NCBI GenBank assembly: GCA_022843955.1
Contig: JALHMQ010000004.1
Span: 124,001-188,000 of the forward strand
Direction: 5' to 3'
DNA: 64,000 bases
From: Burkholderiaceae bacterium
GTDB lineage: Bacteria > Pseudomonadota > Gammaproteobacteria > Burkholderiales > Burkholderiaceae_F
The notes below the pieces were generated by a model. That model saw only the letters and a list, made by a program, of their open reading frames with translations, did not search any database and was not told the DNA's origin. Both the position numbers and the translations under genes were made by a program. Of the stretch, positions 44,105 through 51,940 are shown in pieces; position 1 is the stretch's first letter, and every line of letters begins with the position of its first letter.

Positions 44105-44434
44105 GCAGTGGGCGGCAGTCGGTATCGGACGCAGGGGCGGGACGGGAAGACCACGCGAGCGTGCCGAGTGTAGCGAGCGCGCCCCTGCCGGACGGGCGCC
44201 GGCTTGACACCTTCGGGTTGGCGACCGACGCCACCATCGTCGGCCTCAGGACACCGTCGGGCATGTGCGATAGCGACTGGCGGCCACCTTTGCACCCGGA
44301 TCGGGGCCGACCGGCGGGGTACGGACCGCATCCTGGCGGCGGGCTCACCGCATCCGACCGTCGCCGGTCGGTGCCGGCCGTCGCCCATCGCGCCAAGGCA
44401 GCCGGGCGCGCTCGATATTGGATATCGTCGCCAC
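44105..44434. other. Divergent promoter region of aceK and the LytS-like kinase
   Basis: 330 bases between divergent genes. No gene is credible; a frame running into the kinase from 44204 is low-complexity. An inverted repeat, CGATAT-TGG-ATATCG, lies at 44413-44427, seven bases before the kinase start. I saw no clear -35/-10 pair for aceK. Confidence 0.6.
44413..44427. promoter_or_regulatory. Inverted repeat at the kinase translation start
   Basis: CGATAT and ATATCG form a perfect 6-bp inverted repeat with three central bases, ending seven bases before the ATG at 44435. It occupies the place where a Shine-Dalgarno sequence should be, so it may be an operator overlapping the transcript start or a small RNA hairpin at the ribosome site. 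Confidence 0.4.
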
Positions 44435-45544
44435 ATGATCACCGTCAGCCCCTCGACGAGCCTGCCGCACCGGACCCCGGCCCTGCTGAGCTGGCGTCGC
44501 ATTCGAACCGCGCTGCTGGCCGCTGTACTGCCGGCCCTGCTGCTCAACATCGACTCCGAAACGTCGATCTTCATCTGGCTGCTGCGCGCCGCCATGGTCG
44601 CGCTGGGGGCGCTGCTGGCCTTCGGCATCGCCGAGCGCTGGCCCGCCCGGCTTCCGCAGCGGCTGCCGCGCTGGGTGTTCCAGCTGCTGGCGATTGCGCT
44701 GGCGGCCCCGCTTGGCGCGCTGCTCGCCTACCTGGTGACCACCGGCGGCAACCCCGACTTCGCCAATGAACCGAAGCGCCTTCAGGGCTTCGCGATGCTG
44801 ACTTTCTTCTGCGTGCTGATCGGCCCGTGGCTGGCGCTGACCGCGATGCTGCGCCAGCGCGAGGCCTTCGCGCGCGAACAAGCGCTCGCGTTCGAGCTGG
44901 AACGCAGCGAGCTCGCGCGTCAGGCCACCGATGCGCGGCTGCGCCTGCTGACGGCGCAAGTGCAGCCGCACTTCCTGTTCAATACGCTGGCCAACGTGCA
45001 GGCGCTGGTGGACACCGGCTCGCCGCAAGCCAGCCGCGTGCTGGGCAGCCTGATCGCCTACCTGCGCGCCGCGGTGCCGCGGCTGGATGAAGGCGGCAGC
45101 ACCGTCGCGCGCGAGATCGATCTGGTGCGCGCTTACCTTGAACTGATGCAGATGCGGATGCCCGATCGACTGCAGTACTCGGTCAGCGTCGATCCCGACG
45201 CACTGCCGCTGGCCTGCCCGCCCACCACGCTGCTGACGCTGGTGGAGAACGCGGTCCGGCACGGCATCGACCCCGCCGAACAGGGAGGTCGGATCGACGT
45301 CGTGGTGCAGGCGTGGGCCGAGCGCTGCCGCCTGCGGGTGAGCGATACCGGGGTCGGCCTGCGCAACGGTGAGGCGCCCGCCGCCCGCCCGGCCAGCCTG
45401 GGTACGGGGTTGAGCACGCTGCGCGAGCGACTGCAGCTTGCATTCGACGGTCAGGCGCAGCTGCGCCTGTCTGCGCGCGGCGAGCGCGGCGAACTCGGTG
45501 TCGAGGCCGAGGTCGAGTTCCCTGCGCGCCGGGCGGCGGCATGA
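44435..45544 (+). CDS. LytS/YehU-type sensor histidine kinase
   Basis: A 369-residue kinase with four predicted membrane helices (LLAAVLPALLLNIDSETSIFIWLL, AAMVALGALLAFGIAE, WVFQLLAIALAAPLGALLAYLV, FAMLTFFCVLIGPWLALTAML), a coiled-coil linker, a His_kinase domain with His179 in QVQPHFLFNTLANVQALV, and a HATPase domain (LVENAVRHGI, DTGVGL, GTGLSTLRERL). No periplasmic sensor is present, so the membrane part itself must sense the signal. It overlaps its response regulator by ATGA. The upstream frame is rejected as low-complexity. Confidence 0.9.
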   Translation: MITVSPSTSLPHRTPALLSWRRIRTALLAAVLPALLLNIDSETSIFIWLLRAAMVALGALLAFGIAERWPARLPQRLPRWVFQLLAIALAAPLGALLAYLVTTGGNPDFANEPKRLQGFAMLTFFCVLIGPWLALTAMLRQREAFAREQALAFELERSELARQATDARLRLLTAQVQPHFLFNTLANVQALVDTGSPQASRVLGSLIAYLRAAVPRLDEGGSTVAREIDLVRAYLELMQMRMPDRLQYSVSVDPDALPLACPPTTLLTLVENAVRHGIDPAEQGGRIDVVVQAWAERCRLRVSDTGVGLRNGEAPAARPASLGTGLSTLRERLQLAFDGQAQLRLSARGERGELGVEAEVEFPARRAAA

Positions 45545-46326
45545 CGTCGCAGCAGCCCACCGCGCTGATCGCCGACGACGAGCCGCTGCTGCGCGAGACG
45601 CTGGTGCGGCTGCTCGCTGCGGCGTGGCCCGACTTGGCCATCGTCGCCCAGGCGCGCAACGGGCGCGAGGCGGTCGAGCTGTTCGAGGCGCACGCACCGC
45701 AGGTGTGCTTCCTCGATGTCCACATGCCCGGGCTGTCAGGCGTGGATACCGCGCGCCACATCGGTCGGCGTGCGCACCTGGTGTTCGTCACCGCCTTCGA
45801 TCAGTACGCGGTGCAGGCCTTCGACCACGGCGCGCTCGACTACCTGGTGAAGCCGGTGGAGCCGGCGCGGCTGGCCGAGACAGTCACGCGCCTGCAGGAC
45901 CGCGTCGGTGCGGCGCGGCCGGTGACCCACACCGACGCCCTGCTGCGCGAACTGATGCAGCAGTTGCAGCCGCAGCAGCGCGGCGACGAACGGCTGCGCT
46001 GGATCCGCGCCTCGATGGGGCAAACGGTGCGCTTGATCGCGGTCGACGAGGTGGACTTTCTCAAGTCGGATGAGAAGTACACGCTGGTCGGCTGGCGCGA
46101 TGCAGGCCGCCCGAGCGAGGCGCTGATCCGCGCGCCGCTCAAGGAGCTGGCAGCCCAACTTGATCCGACGCAGTTCGTCCAGGTGCATCGCTCGGTGCTC
46201 GTGAACCTGCGCGCAGTGAGCCACGTGCTGCGCGGCGAGAACGAGACGGCCGACATCCACCTGAAGGGCCGGCCGGAGGTGCTGCCGGTCAGCCGAAGCT
46301 ACCTGCACCAGTTCAAGCAGATGTAG
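45541..46326 (+). CDS. LytTR response regulator
   Basis: A 261-residue regulator with receiver domain (ALIADDEPLLRETL; phospho-acceptor Asp59 in VCFLDVHMPGLSG; Lys in DYLVKPVEP) and a C-terminal LytTR DNA-binding domain (IRASMGQTVRLIAVDEVDFLKSDEKYTLVGW, FVQVHRSVLVNL, LPVSRSYLHQFKQM). It is phosphorylated by the kinase encoded just upstream. Targets are unknown; LytTR sites are direct repeats that I could not locate with certainty. Confidence 0.93.
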   Translation: MTSQQPTALIADDEPLLRETLVRLLAAAWPDLAIVAQARNGREAVELFEAHAPQVCFLDVHMPGLSGVDTARHIGRRAHLVFVTAFDQYAVQAFDHGALDYLVKPVEPARLAETVTRLQDRVGAARPVTHTDALLRELMQQLQPQQRGDERLRWIRASMGQTVRLIAVDEVDFLKSDEKYTLVGWRDAGRPSEALIRAPLKELAAQLDPTQFVQVHRSVLVNLRAVSHVLRGENETADIHLKGRPEVLPVSRSYLHQFKQM

Positions 46327-46339
46327 CGGCGGCGACCTG

Positions 46340-48010
46340 CTACGGCGCCGTGCGTGCCGCTGGATGGCCGAGCAGCTGCAGTACCAGCAGCGCGTGCGCC
46401 TGCTCACCGGGGTCGGCGGCTTTGATCGTCACCTCGGCATAGCGCGGCAGCCCGGCCTTGGCCAGTTGCGTCCACAACGCATGCGCGCTGCCCAGACGAC
46501 CGTCGGCACCGACCAGGTTGCGCACCGGCAGCACCACGGTGCCTGGTGTGCCCGCTGCCGCTGCGGCAGCGACGGCCGGCGCATCGCCCGCCTGCCAGAC
46601 GACTTGCGGCCACGCGCCACCGCCGGCGAGCGCTCGCGCGGTCATGTTCATGTTTGCCGTCGTGGCTGCGGTCTGACTTGCAGCGTTGCCTGCGGTCGCC
46701 CGATAGGTCACCGCCGGCACTACGAAGCGATCCGGCCCGGCCGGTGCCCCGACCTCGGTCGGCACGCGCGTCAGCGGCGCGCCCTGCATCGCCCACTCTT
46801 CCAGCGACGAATCGAGAAACGACACGCGCGCCTGACCCAGCTCGGTCAGCAACCGCCACGCCAGCGCGACATCGGCGTCCAGCCCGCGCTCGCCGATGAT
46901 CACCGCCTCGTCGGTCGGGTTCACGCCCGCCGCGCCCAGCAGCTCGGCCAGGCGCTGCGGGTCGTGCATGCGCTCGCGCAGCGCCGCGGCCGGAACATGC
47001 AGCGCAAACGGGATGTGGCCCGCGTCGTAGGCGGCGCGCGGCCGAACGTCCACCACGCTGATGCCCGCCACCCCGAACTGCCGCAACATGCTCTGGTTCC
47101 AGCCGTTGAGCCAGCCGATGCTGCGCCGGAGCGCCGGCCGCGCATCGGTCCACAGCGGCAGGCCGCGCTCGTCGCGCACCCACTCGAGCTGCGAGCCGAG
47201 GTACAGCTTCACGCGCTCGAAGCCCGCCAGATGCCGGATGGCAAAGAACGGCCCGGCGGCCGCGATGCCGCCGCCGCAGTAGGTGATGACCTGCTGATCG
47301 GGCCGGATGCCGAGCAAGCCCAGAAGCGCGCGGATCTGCTGTGGCGACTTGAAGGTCTTGTCGGCGTTGAACAGGTCCTCAGCCGGCAGCGCGATCGCAT
47401 TGGGTAGATGGCCTTGACGGTCGAAGAAGCGGGCGCCGCCGTAGTAGTAGTCGAGGTCGAGCGCGTCGAGCAGCGCATGACCGGCGCGATCCCCGCTGGC
47501 AGCGAGCGCGTCGGACAGCGAGGCGCGCAGCGCCGGGCGCTCGCGCACCGCAAAGTTGCCGCGCGCCGGTGCCACCGCGCCCGCCGTGCTGACCGGCGCG
47601 CCGATCGCGCGCCAGCGCGCCATGCCGCCGTCGAGCACGAACAGCCGTGCCTCGGGAAAGCCGGCGTAGGCGAGGTCGAAGTGCAGGCGCGGTCCGAGAT
47701 AGCTGCCACCCTGGTCGGTCACCACGACGATGCTGCGCGCGCTGATGCCCCACGCGCGCAGGCGCTCTTGCAACTGGGCCGCGGTCTGCGCGCGCATGTC
47801 GAACACGTTGACCCCGATCGCCCCGGGGATGCGCCCCTGCGCCGCGAGCTGCGGCGGGGAAGCGTCGAGCACGACGAGGTCGGGTCGGTTCAGCGCGTGC
47901 CGCAGCCACTCGGCCGTGACCAGCGGAGCGGCCGGCAAGTCGGCCGCGGCCGCCATCCGCACCACGAAAAGACAGCCCAGGGCCAGCACGGCCCGCCACA
48001 GCACAGACAT
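46340..48010 (-). CDS. Secreted multidomain rhodanese (sulphurtransferase)
   Basis: A 556-residue exported protein: signal peptide (VLALGCLFVVRMAAAADL), then rhodanese domain 1 (about residues 28-150) with VVVTDQGGS and no Cys, domain 2 (about 165-290) with active Cys245 in ITYCGGGIAA, domain 3 (about 310-415) with VIIGERGLD and no Cys, and a shorter fourth module. Only one domain can carry persulphide. It should transfer sulphane sulphur from thiosulphate or similar in the periplasm. Its stop is 13 bp beyond the end of the convergent LytTR gene. Confidence 0.85.
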   Translation of the reverse strand: MSVLWRAVLALGCLFVVRMAAAADLPAAPLVTAEWLRHALNRPDLVVLDASPPQLAAQGRIPGAIGVNVFDMRAQTAAQLQERLRAWGISARSIVVVTDQGGSYLGPRLHFDLAYAGFPEARLFVLDGGMARWRAIGAPVSTAGAVAPARGNFAVRERPALRASLSDALAASGDRAGHALLDALDLDYYYGGARFFDRQGHLPNAIALPAEDLFNADKTFKSPQQIRALLGLLGIRPDQQVITYCGGGIAAAGPFFAIRHLAGFERVKLYLGSQLEWVRDERGLPLWTDARPALRRSIGWLNGWNQSMLRQFGVAGISVVDVRPRAAYDAGHIPFALHVPAAALRERMHDPQRLAELLGAAGVNPTDEAVIIGERGLDADVALAWRLLTELGQARVSFLDSSLEEWAMQGAPLTRVPTEVGAPAGPDRFVVPAVTYRATAGNAASQTAATTANMNMTARALAGGGAWPQVVWQAGDAPAVAAAAAAGTPGTVVLPVRNLVGADGRLGSAHALWTQLAKAGLPRYAEVTIKAADPGEQAHALLVLQLLGHPAARTAP

Positions 48011-48215
48011 CCGGTCCTCCCTCAGTGAGATCGCTGGCGGAGGAAGCTAAGGGGGGCGTGCCGGCCGCGGCAACACCGATGCGACCGCCCGCAGCGGGCG
48101 GCGATGAGCGACGGCAGGTGCGGATCGCCCGCGCGCGCCGTGGCGGGACGTCACGACGCGCGGCCCGACGGCAGCGGCGCCAGCGCAACGGCCGGCGGGT
48201 CGGGTCCGAGCCGGA

Positions 48216-48869
48216 TCAAGCCGCAGGACCGCTGGGCTTGCTCAACGCCAGCCAGATCGCCAGCACGCCAAATGCCCCGCCCAGGAACCACCGCTGCACC
48301 TTCAGCCACCCGGGTCGACGCGCGAACCAGGCCGCCAGCAGCCCCGCCACCGTCACCAGCGCGCCGTCGATCACGGTGGACACCGACACATGCACGATGC
48401 CCAGCGCCACGCTCTGCAGCAGCACGCTGCCGGCCGCCGGATCGACGAACTGCGGAAACAGCGACAGGTAGAACACCGCCACCTTCGGATTGACCACCGA
48501 GGCCAGCATCGACTGGCGCAGCAGAACGCGGTCGGGCACGTGGGCCAGCGGCTGCGGCGTGAAGCTGAACCCGGCGCCGCGGATCGTGGTCCACGCGAGC
48601 CACAGCAGGTAGGCGGCGCCGGCGAGCTTGATCGCATCGAACGCCCACGGCACGGCCATCAGCACCGCCGAGAGACCAAGCGCGGCGAGCACCAGGTGCA
48701 ACAGCACGCCAAGCATCACGCCGATCAGCGAGAAGTAGCCGGCGCGCCGGCCCTGCGCGAGCGTGCGCGAGATCAGATAGATCCACACCGGCCCTGGCGT
48801 GAGCGCGAGCAGCGCCACCGCGAAGGCAAACAGCGCGAGCTTCTCGACACCGAGGCCGAACAGCGTCAT
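48216..48869 (-). CDS. LysE/RhtB-family exporter
   Basis: A 217-residue inner-membrane protein with six helices of the LysE/RhtB type: LALFAFAVALLALTPGPVWIYLISRTLAQGRRAGYFSLIGVMLG, ASVVNPKVAVFYLSLFPQFV, and a C-terminal helix LGGAFGVLAIWLALS. These proteins export amino acids or their lactones. The ATG at 48869 overlaps the ASCH-GNAT gene stop by ATGA. The first five residues of a longer frame (MAAGGGA) are not needed. Substrate not deducible. Confidence 0.88.
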   Translation of the reverse strand: MTLFGLGVEKLALFAFAVALLALTPGPVWIYLISRTLAQGRRAGYFSLIGVMLGVLLHLVLAALGLSAVLMAVPWAFDAIKLAGAAYLLWLAWTTIRGAGFSFTPQPLAHVPDRVLLRQSMLASVVNPKVAVFYLSLFPQFVDPAAGSVLLQSVALGIVHVSVSTVIDGALVTVAGLLAAWFARRPGWLKVQRWFLGGAFGVLAIWLALSKPSGPAA

Positions 48870-49942
48870 CGCACCGCCGCCGGCTGCCACTCGAAGCGCT
48901 GCTCGCGCATCGCCTGGCCCCAGGTCTGCGCCTCGACCTCCTGCACCAGGCGAAAGCCGGCGCGCTCATACAGCGCACGCGCGGCGTCCAGGCCGGCGAA
49001 GGTGTTCAGGGTCACCAGCGGGAAGCCGGCGTGGCGGCAGAACGCCGTGGCCTGGTCGACCAGGCGCCGGCCCAGGCCGCGCGCACGCAGCGCCTCGCTC
49101 AGGATGAACCAGCGCAGATGCGCCACGCCATGCGCGCGCGCCGCCGGTTCGCTGCCGTCGACGACGACCGAGCCGAGCACGCTGGCTTTGTCGACCACCA
49201 GCCACAGGCCATCACGCGCCGGATCAAAGCGGGCGACGAACTCGCCGAACTCACGCGCCACCTTGGCCTCGAAGTAGGCGCCGAAGCCGTGCTGCGGGCC
49301 GTAGTAGCCGGCATGCAGCGTGGCCACCGCGCCGATCGCGCCCGGCAGGTAGCCGGGCACGATGCGCGGACCGTCGGGCACCGCCAGCGCGCGGTCGAAC
49401 GGATACAGCAGCTCGAAGCGCTCCAGCTGCACCGGCATGTCGTCGGCGAACGGCACGCCGGCCTGCGCACATTCGCGGGTGAAGTAGCGGCGGTGGCCGG
49501 CCAGCCAGTCGGCCAGGGTGCGATCGCCCTCGCCTTCATCCCACGCGAACTGCGCGTCCACCGCGTTCAGCGCGCGTCGCTCCAGCGAGGTGGTACGGAT
49601 CACGCAGCGCGGCGTGCCGTCGAACTCGGTGACCACGCTGTAGCCGTTGGGCACCGGGCCCAGGTCGGGCTCCAGGTCGACCGCCCAGGCGGCGCCGGCG
49701 GTGGCGCGCTTCGGACCGTCGAGCACCAGTTGCACGAGTTCGTGCGCCAGCGCGGGTGAATCGCCAAAGAACCACGCCTGGTACGGCGTTGCCTCCGGCA
49801 CGCTGGCCGCGCGACAGAAGTTGGCCCAGAACTCGGCGACTGCGCCGTTGCGCGGCACGCGGTTGTCGGCGGCGGTGGTGGTTGCGGCGGTTGCAGCGGT
49901 TGCAGCGGCTGAGGCTGCGTTGTCGGCGGCGGGCTCGGTCAT
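48866..49942 (-). CDS. ASCH domain-GNAT acetyltransferase fusion
   Basis: A 358-residue fusion. Low-complexity Ala/Thr leader (residues 1-30), an ASCH domain at about 35-160 (FWANFCRAASVPEATPYQAWFFGDS, LDGPKRATAGAAWAVD, DEGEGDRTLADWLAGHRRYF), and a GNAT domain at about 195-350 (LHAGYYGPQHGFGAYFEAKVA, LRARGLGRRLVDQATAFC, LYERAGFRLVQEV). ASCH domains bind RNA or modified nucleosides and some hydrolyse acetylated nucleosides; GNAT transfers acetyl. The fused pair might act on one RNA nucleoside, which is inference. Overlaps genes on both sides by ATGA. Confidence 0.85.
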   Translation of the reverse strand: MTEPAADNAASAAATAATAATTTAADNRVPRNGAVAEFWANFCRAASVPEATPYQAWFFGDSPALAHELVQLVLDGPKRATAGAAWAVDLEPDLGPVPNGYSVVTEFDGTPRCVIRTTSLERRALNAVDAQFAWDEGEGDRTLADWLAGHRRYFTRECAQAGVPFADDMPVQLERFELLYPFDRALAVPDGPRIVPGYLPGAIGAVATLHAGYYGPQHGFGAYFEAKVAREFGEFVARFDPARDGLWLVVDKASVLGSVVVDGSEPAARAHGVAHLRWFILSEALRARGLGRRLVDQATAFCRHAGFPLVTLNTFAGLDAARALYERAGFRLVQEVEAQTWGQAMREQRFEWQPAAVR

Positions 49943-50535
49943 GTGCGGTCCTCGACTTTCTTCCCTGGCGGTCGCGTGTCGCCGTCAGGCGCGTCTTCAT
50001 CGTCGATCCGCGCCCACAGCACGCGGTCGATCACCTGCCCGCCCTTGCACGCGCTCCGGCGCAGCAGCGCTTCGCGGCGGAACCCGTTCTTTTCCAGCAC
50101 CCGCATCGAGGCCGGGTTGTCGGCATGCACCGCCGCGTAGACGCGCGTGACGCCAGGCAGGCCGAAGGCCCGCGCGGTCAGCACGCGCACCACCTGCGAC
50201 ACCACGCCGCGCGCCCAAAAGGGCTCGCCCAGCCAGTAACCGATCTCGACATTGCAGCGCTCGCCGCCGGCGCCGCGATGCAGTCCGCAGCCGCCGACCG
50301 CCACGTCATCGCAGGCGATCGCCCAGTTATCGCCGCCGAAGTCGATGTGGCCGCGCACCACCCAGTGCTGCGCGATCTCGAGCGTGTACGGCTGCGGAAA
50401 GGTGTCGGCCATATTGCGCCAGACGAGCGGGTTGTTGGCGTGCGCGGCCAGCGACGGCGCATCCGCCGCGGCCCAGGCGCGCAGGCACCAGCCGGGCAGA
50501 CCGAGGTCGAGGGTCGGCAGCGCGGACACGACCAT
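49939..50535 (-). CDS. RimJ/RimL-type GNAT acetyltransferase
   Basis: A 198-residue GNAT protein of the acetyltransf_3 group: CLRAWAAADAPSLAAHANNPLVWRNMADTFPQPYTLEIAQHWV at the N-terminus, GYWLGEPFWARGVVSQVVRVLTARAF as the cofactor motif and ASMRVLEKNGFRRE at the end. Such enzymes acetylate N-terminal amino groups or small molecules. Its C-terminal tail is charged and not conserved. It starts 3 bp after the isovaleryl-CoA dehydrogenase stop and overlaps the ASCH-GNAT gene. Confidence 0.88.
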   Translation of the reverse strand: MVVSALPTLDLGLPGWCLRAWAAADAPSLAAHANNPLVWRNMADTFPQPYTLEIAQHWVVRGHIDFGGDNWAIACDDVAVGGCGLHRGAGGERCNVEIGYWLGEPFWARGVVSQVVRVLTARAFGLPGVTRVYAAVHADNPASMRVLEKNGFRREALLRRSACKGGQVIDRVLWARIDDEDAPDGDTRPPGKKVEDRT

Positions 50536-50538
50536 TCG

Positions 50539-51717
50539 CTACATGGTCTCGGCGAAGTACTCGCGGCCAATCAGCATCCGGCGGATCTCGCTGGTGCCGG
50601 CGCCGATCTCGTAGAGCTTGGCGTCGCGCCACAGGCGGCCAGTCGGGTAGTCGTTGATGTAGCCGTTGCCACCCAAAATCTGGATTGCCTCGCCCGCCAT
50701 CCAGGTGGCCTTCTCGGCGCAGTACAGGATCACGCCGGCGCAGTCCTTGCGCACCGCGCGCACGTGGCCGCTGCCGAGCCGGTCGAGGTTGCGGCCCACT
50801 GCATAGCAGTAGGCGCGGCAGGCGGCGAGCGTGGTGTACAGGTCGGCCACCTTGCCCTGTATCAGCTGAAACTCGCCGATGCTCTGGCCGAACTGCTTGC
50901 GATCGTGGATGTACGGCGTGATGACATCCATGCAGGCCTGCATGATGCCCACCGGCCCGGCCGCCAGCACCGCGCGCTCGTAGTCCAGCCCGCTCATCAG
51001 CACCCGCACGCCCTTGTTGAGGTCGCCCAGGATGTTCTCGGCCGGCACCTCGACGTTGTTGAACACCAGCTCGCCGGTGTGCGAGCCGCGCATGCCGAGC
51101 TTGTCGAGCTTCTGCGCGACCGAAAAGCCCTTCATGCCCTTCTCGATGAGGAAGGCGGTGATGCCGCTCGCACCCAGCTCGGGCTCGGTCTTGGCGTAGA
51201 CCACCAGCGTGTCGGCATCGGGGCCGTTGGTGATCCACATCTTGGTGCCATTGAGGAGGTAGTAGCCGCCCTTGTCCTGAGCGCGCAGCTTCATGCTGAC
51301 GACATCGGACCCGGCGCCCGTCTCGCTCATCGCCAGCGCGCCGACATGCTCGCCGCTGATGAGCCTGGGCAGGTACTTGGCCTTCTGTGCCGGCGAGCCG
51401 TTGCGGTTGATCTGGTTGACGCACAGGTTCGAGTGCGCGCCGTAGCTCAAGCCGACCGATGCACTGGCGCGGCTGATCTCCTCCATCGCGATCATGTGCG
51501 CGGTGTAACCCATCGCCGCGCCGCCGTAGTCCTCGGCGGCGGTGATGCCGAGCACGCCGATCTCGCCCATCTTGCGCCACAGGTCCATCGGGAACTGGTC
51601 GCTGTGGTCGATCTGCGCGGCACGCGGCGCAATCTCGGCTTGGGCAAAGGCGTTCACGGCGTCGCGCAGGGCGTCGACGTCCTCGCCAAGGTCGAAGTTC
51701 AGTCCGGGCAGGTTCAT
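50539..51717 (-). CDS. liuA: Isovaleryl-CoA dehydrogenase
   Basis: A 392-residue FAD enzyme. Two signs mark the isovaleryl type: catalytic Glu247 on helix G in [13 protein letters not shown], and [13 protein letters not shown] at the position where other acyl-CoA dehydrogenases have [25 protein letters not shown] and [15 protein letters not shown] are FAD and substrate contacts; [18 protein letters not shown] is also typical. It makes 3-methylcrotonyl-CoA from isovaleryl-CoA, the substrate of the carboxylase at 17-27 kb. An AGGAGA site precedes ATG 51717. Unlike most liu clusters it lies about 24 kb from liuB. Confidence 0.94.
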   Translation of the reverse strand: MNLPGLNFDLGEDVDALRDAVNAFAQAEIAPRAAQIDHSDQFPMDLWRKMGEIGVLGITAAEDYGGAAMGYTAHMIAMEEISRASASVGLSYGAHSNLCVNQINRNGSPAQKAKYLPRLISGEHVGALAMSETGAGSDVVSMKLRAQDKGGYYLLNGTKMWITNGPDADTLVVYAKTEPELGASGITAFLIEKGMKGFSVAQKLDKLGMRGSHTGELVFNNVEVPAENILGDLNKGVRVLMSGLDYERAVLAAGPVGIMQACMDVITPYIHDRKQFGQSIGEFQLIQGKVADLYTTLAACRAYCYAVGRNLDRLGSGHVRAVRKDCAGVILYCAEKATWMAGEAIQILGGNGYINDYPTGRLWRDAKLYEIGAGTSEIRRMLIGREYFAETM

Positions 51718-51833
51718 CTGCGTGCTCTCCTGGGGTGAGTGCCTTGGCGGCGTGGTGGTTGCCCCGGCCGGGCAGGCGCTGGCACGGCTTGCGAGCGGCA
51801 GCGCGGGTCGATCGCTCGCATGCGTTCCGTCAT

Positions 51834-51877
51834 ATGGCCACCGATTGGCCACTGAATGGCCACCGAATCGCCGTCAA
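51834..51877. repeat. 11-bp iterons between liuA and BPSS1780 gene
   Basis: Three units (ATGGCCACCGA, TTGGCCACTGA, ATGGCCACCGA) and one degenerate unit follow each other with an 11-bp period, about one helical turn, in the divergent promoter region. Each full unit contains TGGCCA. They fit an array of sites for one regulator, unknown. Confidence 0.6.
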
Positions 51878-51940
51878 ATCGTCGCCAGCCGTGCAGTTGG
51901 CAGACCTATGATCGCCACCACGCCACTGAGGGTGCGCCCG

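Noticed and set aside
44204-44434. N-terminal extension of the LytS-like kinase
   Set aside because: Low-complexity Arg/Pro sequence; membrane domain begins after ATG 44435.
51542-51940. N-terminal extension of the BPSS1780 protein
   Set aside because: Runs antisense through liuA and the iterons; the conserved protein begins at 51941.
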